In this document: positions 61,287 through 64,000 of the stretch, one piece after another
Position numbering within the stretch: the stretch's first letter is position 1
Layout: every line of letters begins with the position of its first letter
Source of the DNA: Agaribacillus sp965228415
GTDB lineage: Bacteria > Bacteroidota > Bacteroidia > Cytophagales > Cyclobacteriaceae
Reading direction: 5' to 3'
Assembly (NCBI GenBank): GCA_965228415.1
Contig: OZ245814.1
Span: 5,022,001-5,086,000, forward strand
DNA length: 64,000 nt
Position numbers and translations under genes: made by a program
The notes under the pieces: model-generated
Database searches by the model: none
The model's input: the letters and a program-made list of their open reading frames with translations, nothing else
What the model was told of the DNA's origin: nothing

Positions 61287-61556
61287 ATGAAAAAATTATT
61301 TGTGTTATTATTAGTGAGTGGATTCACCTTGGCGTTTACCGCCTGTGACTCTACAAAACAAAAAGCAGAAGACGCTTCTGAGGCAGTTGAAGAAACTGCT
61401 ACCGAAGCAGCGGAAACAGCGGCAGACGCTGTGGAAGAAGCTGCGAAAACGGTTGAGGAAGCTGCTGATTCTTTGGCAAATGAAGTAGAAGAAGCTGTTG
61501 AAAATGCTGAAGATGCTATCGAAAAAGCTAAAGAAGAAGTCGAAGGAGAAAATTAA
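61287..61556 (+). CDS. small Ala/Glu-rich lipoprotein, 89 aa
   Basis: A lipoprotein signal (KKLFVLLLVSGFTLAFTAC, lipidated Cys about 20) is followed by a highly acidic, heptad-like Ala/Glu/Val repeat that should form one long helix (AVEETATEAAETAAD, AVENAEDAIEKAKEE). Its role is unknown. Similar helical lipoproteins are common in Bacteroidota and may act at the cell envelope. A strong terminator follows. Confidence 0.8.
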   Translation: MKKLFVLLLVSGFTLAFTACDSTKQKAEDASEAVEETATEAAETAADAVEEAAKTVEEAADSLANEVEEAVENAEDAIEKAKEEVEGEN

Positions 61557-61580
61557 TTCGATATTAAAAATGAATTTGCA

Positions 61581-61610
61581 GGGCTGTGTTAATTAACGCA
61601 GCCCTTTTTT
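61581..61610 (+). terminator. rho-independent terminator
   Basis: A 10-bp stem (GGGCTGTGTT/AACGCAGCCC, one G-U, 4-nt loop) at 61581-61604 is followed by TTTTTT. It ends the small lipoprotein transcript. Confidence 0.88.
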
Positions 61611-61641
61611 ATTAATTGGCTATTTGTTTTAGTTTAGTATG

Positions 61642-62310
61642 ATGCCTGATGATATAAAAGGAATTTTGGAACCACGCGTACCCGCCCCAAGCCTGGATTA
61701 TTGCGTGGTGCTTTGGCGTCAATTTCCGTTTCACTTTAAAGTCACCAGGAAAAGAAAGACAAAGCTGGGCGATTACCGGTATCACAAACTTGAAAATAGT
61801 CATACGATAACCGTTAACGGAGATTTAAATGTTTATAATTTCCTTTTGACCTACGTTCACGAAGTCGCTCACCTGGTGGTGAGAAAGCAGCACGGTGGGA
61901 GGGTATTACCGCACGGGGTGGAGTGGAAAAGAGCATTTCAGGAATTAATGAAGCCACTTATGAATAGCGACGTATTTCCGGAAGATATATTGAGGCCGTT
62001 ACAAAAATATATGGCTAACCCTAAGGCCACAAGCTATACCGACCCGTTACTCTCCAGGGCTTTCCGAAACTATGATGCCACACAACAACAGCCAGTTTTT
62101 TTATCGGATCTGGCCATCGGTCATCAATTTGAAATTAATGGCCGCAGGTTTAAAAAGCTTAAGAATAACCGGACCCGCTCGGTATGCAGGGATTTAAAAA
62201 ACGGGAAAAATTATTTGATTTCCAGGATGGCTGAAGTTCGTTATCTAGGTGAGGGAAATCCTTCGGCTGATCAGCCCGTTGACAAGCCCAAAAAAATGTT
62301 GGGGATTTAG
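61642..62310 (+). CDS. SprT-like zinc metalloprotease-like protein
   Basis: The protein has the SprT-like catalytic HExxH as HEVAH within TYVHEVAHLVVRKQHGG, and a further His at HGVEWKRAF. SprT-like proteins are zinc metalloprotease-like; their bacterial role is poorly defined. ATG codons at 61639 and 61642 are adjacent and either may be used. The 3' end overlaps the convergent hypothetical gene by 66 bp. Confidence 0.8.
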   Translation: MPDDIKGILEPRVPAPSLDYCVVLWRQFPFHFKVTRKRKTKLGDYRYHKLENSHTITVNGDLNVYNFLLTYVHEVAHLVVRKQHGGRVLPHGVEWKRAFQELMKPLMNSDVFPEDILRPLQKYMANPKATSYTDPLLSRAFRNYDATQQQPVFLSDLAIGHQFEINGRRFKKLKNNRTRSVCRDLKNGKNYLISRMAEVRYLGEGNPSADQPVDKPKKMLGI

Positions 62311-62838
62311 GGTTCGCCAATTGTTAATTTGCAAACTCCCCCCGGCGTTGATATAAGTGTCAACGTTGTAATTACCCCACTCTTCCAACACAAAATCCCT
62401 GAAGTTTACAGCGGCAATCCAGCCTATGGAGCCATTGTCCATTTCTTCATCAATATCTTCAAACCACTCTTCATAATAACAATCGTCGGATCCGTGAAAG
62501 TTTAAAACATTTTCGCCGATCAGGATGTATTTTTTGATGCCCAACGGATTAAAGTGGTCGACGATATTTCTTTTAAAATGCATGATATCATTATGAAGCG
62601 CATCGTTCCATTCGCCGATAAATTCAATAATGATAAAATGCTTTGTATAATCTACAAACAGGATTTTTATATACAGCGTTTCTGAGCCCATATAATCCCA
62701 GGAGGGATCGATGTAGTAGCCATAGATGGTTTCTGAATACAAGTCGTAGTTATATTCTTTTCCATAGAAAGGGGAATTGATGTCCGTTTCCGGGGAATAA
62801 TATTTTTTCCAACGATAAAATGGCTCGATCTGATGCAT
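62245..62838 (-). CDS. hypothetical protein, 197 aa
   Basis: An acidic, aromatic-rich protein without signal peptide (FYRWKKYYSPETDIN; LYIKILFVDYTKHFIIIEFIGEW). It looks like a single alpha/beta domain of a Bacteroidota-specific family, but I cannot name it. It converges on the SprT-like gene with a 66-bp overlap. Confidence 0.75.
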   Translation of the reverse strand: MHQIEPFYRWKKYYSPETDINSPFYGKEYNYDLYSETIYGYYIDPSWDYMGSETLYIKILFVDYTKHFIIIEFIGEWNDALHNDIMHFKRNIVDHFNPLGIKKYILIGENVLNFHGSDDCYYEEWFEDIDEEMDNGSIGWIAAVNFRDFVLEEWGNYNVDTYINAGGSLQINNWRTLNPQHFFGLVNGLISRRISLT

Positions 62839-62921
62839 TTAATATTCCTTTGACCACTGTTTAAAAATAAACATTTCCGACCATTTCCAGTAATGGTAAT
62901 ATTAAATAATTATAAAATTTA

Positions 62922-63764
62922 CTACCTGGCTGATTGATGATATAGGGTCAATCCGGCAATGGGAGATTCCAGGATATTTTTAAGTACAACCCCCTTGTCG
63001 TTGGCTACCTGCCGCAGGATATTGGCGTAGTAAAAGGCAACGGAGCCTACAAAATGTACCTTGTACTGCTCAATATTTTCGTAGGTTAATACATTTTTAT
63101 CCATAAAGACGGAAAAGCTATTGTAGATCAGCTCGTAAACATACGGTTCCTTCACATGATGGAACAAGAACTTTGAGAACGTGGCGAGGTAACGATTGGG
63201 AAAAGGCTTTTTGTAAATCTGGTCTAAGATTTCATCTTCGCTCAGCGGGAATCTACTTTTAAACTGTGCCTGCAACTTATCCGGTAACTCCTTTCGAAGA
63301 TAGGCGATAATCAACTGTTTGCCAAGATGGGAGCCGCTACCTTCGTCACCCAGCAGGAAACCATAACCGCGAATGTTTTGTATGATCTTTTCCCCGTCAT
63401 ACCGGCAGGAATTGGCGCCAGTACCCAAAATACAGGCGATCCCCGGTTCCCTGTGGCAAAGTGCCCTGGCGGCACCCAATATGTCATTTTCGACAACCAC
63501 AACGGCATCTGAAAAACTTCTGACCAACGCCCTTTTCACGATATCATTTTTTTCCGGATTTACACAACCGGCGCCATAATAAAAAATATCGGTTATTCCT
63601 TCTGGTAGTTGTGGCTTCAGGTTAATGGCAATTTCATCGCCGATTTCGGTCTCGGTTTGATAAAAAGGGTTGAAGCCCCTGGACTTATATTGTTGAATAC
63701 TGCCGTCGGGATTTACGAGACGCCAATCAGTTTTGGAAGAGCCACTGTCTGCTATAAGCATCAT
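62922..63764 (-). CDS. BadF/BadG-family N-acetylglucosamine kinase-like protein
   Basis: The 280-residue ATPase of the ASKHA fold opens with the phosphate-1 motif MLIADSGSSKTDWRLV, followed by CILGTGANSC and GFLLGDEGSGSHLGKQ. These are typical of N-acetylglucosamine and related amino-sugar kinases of the BadF type, which phosphorylate GlcNAc or MurNAc for recycling. A NamZ-like enzyme at the other end of the window would fit the same pathway, though they are not linked. Confidence 0.85.
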   Translation of the reverse strand: MMLIADSGSSKTDWRLVNPDGSIQQYKSRGFNPFYQTETEIGDEIAINLKPQLPEGITDIFYYGAGCVNPEKNDIVKRALVRSFSDAVVVVENDILGAARALCHREPGIACILGTGANSCRYDGEKIIQNIRGYGFLLGDEGSGSHLGKQLIIAYLRKELPDKLQAQFKSRFPLSEDEILDQIYKKPFPNRYLATFSKFLFHHVKEPYVYELIYNSFSVFMDKNVLTYENIEQYKVHFVGSVAFYYANILRQVANDKGVVLKNILESPIAGLTLYHQSAR

Positions 63765-63837
63765 ATCAATTTTGAAGCTTTAATGGAAAATAAAGATAGA
63801 AATATTCCTTTAATGGGATGATCAAAAGGAATTTAAT

Positions 63838-64000
63838 TTATTCAACTTTACCAACTGCCTTAAATTTATCGAAGACATGGGCAGTATGTGGGGCATCGGC
63901 TAATTCATGGGTGAGATCCTGACCTGCCCAATGTTCATAATGCTGACCATTTTTCCAAAGTCTTGAGTCTGAAACGTCATAGATCAATCCCTTGTAAGCC
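63838..64000 (-). CDS. cytochrome b5-like heme-binding domain protein, C-terminal end
   Basis: The frame enters from the right edge and ends at 63838. The 54 visible residues read AYKGLIYDVSDSRLW, then HYEHWAGQDLTHELADAPH, close to cytochrome b5/heme-steroid binding domain proteins, with the axial-type His in HWAGxDLT. The rest is outside the window, so domain context is unknown. Confidence 0.75.
   Translation of the reverse strand, partial: AYKGLIYDVSDSRLWKNGQHYEHWAGQDLTHELADAPHTAHVFDKFKAVGKVE

Overview
The window is Bacteroidota chromosome (probably Cytophagales-like, order uncertain) interrupted by one large integrated mobile element. The host assignment rests on a 1451-residue protein with a type IX secretion C-terminal sorting domain, start codons mostly without Shine-Dalgarno sequences, TAnnTTTG-type -7 promoter boxes ahead of several chromosomal genes, and a Bacteroidota-style tyrosine integrase.

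Left chromosome (1-12442): the end of an ABC exporter ATPase; a minus-strand run of acyl carrier protein, glycosyltransferase, radical SAM/SPASM protein and luciferase-like monooxygenase that looks like part of a small natural-product cluster; a NamZ-type (DUF1343) lipoprotein; a divergent NmrA-like reductase/HxlR regulator pair; a frameshifted membrane protein; and the giant T9SS cargo protein. Right chromosome (58860-64000): tRNA-fMet, era, der, a small lipoprotein, a SprT-like protein, a hypothetical, a BadF-type N-acetylglucosamine kinase and the end of a cytochrome b5-like protein.

The element (about 46.4 kb, 12443-58859) sits in the 3' half of the initiator tRNA gene. A 45-bp direct repeat (12443-12487 and 58815-58859) marks its ends. 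The intact tRNA is at the right end. The displaced 3' fragment, followed by what looks like the tRNA's original terminator, is at the left end, and the element supplies a replacement terminator. The integrase lies next to the left end. The next 11 kb is a mobilization module on the minus strand: coupling ATPase, excisionase-like protein, MobF/TrwC relaxase-helicase and four membrane or coiled-coil proteins. No mating-pore genes are visible, so it is best read as an integrative mobilizable element.

The middle (about 25.2-49.1 kb) looks different. Its genes carry strong Shine-Dalgarno sequences, and its content is plasmid-like: a second VirD4/TraG ATPase, a large serine recombinase, a methylase-like protein, ParB, DUF932, a DUF736-like protein, a TOPRIM primase-like protein, RadC and an SSB-like protein. 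It has palindromic XRE operators and reads as a proteobacterial plasmid-derived segment nested in a Bacteroidota element. It contains a candidate pseudoknotted small RNA (39930-40060), an XRE regulator paired with an EgtD-like methyltransferase, and a 1071-residue protein with a twin-arginine motif.

The right part (49-58.7 kb) is cargo: hypotheticals, an SRAP/HMCES-like protein, a ParDE toxin-antitoxin with a sigma70-type promoter, an SF2 helicase with an excisionase-type DNA-binding domain plus a zinc-ribbon protein, and an AAA ATPase-TOPRIM protein. The last three genes next to the attachment site are good candidates for a phage-defence locus.
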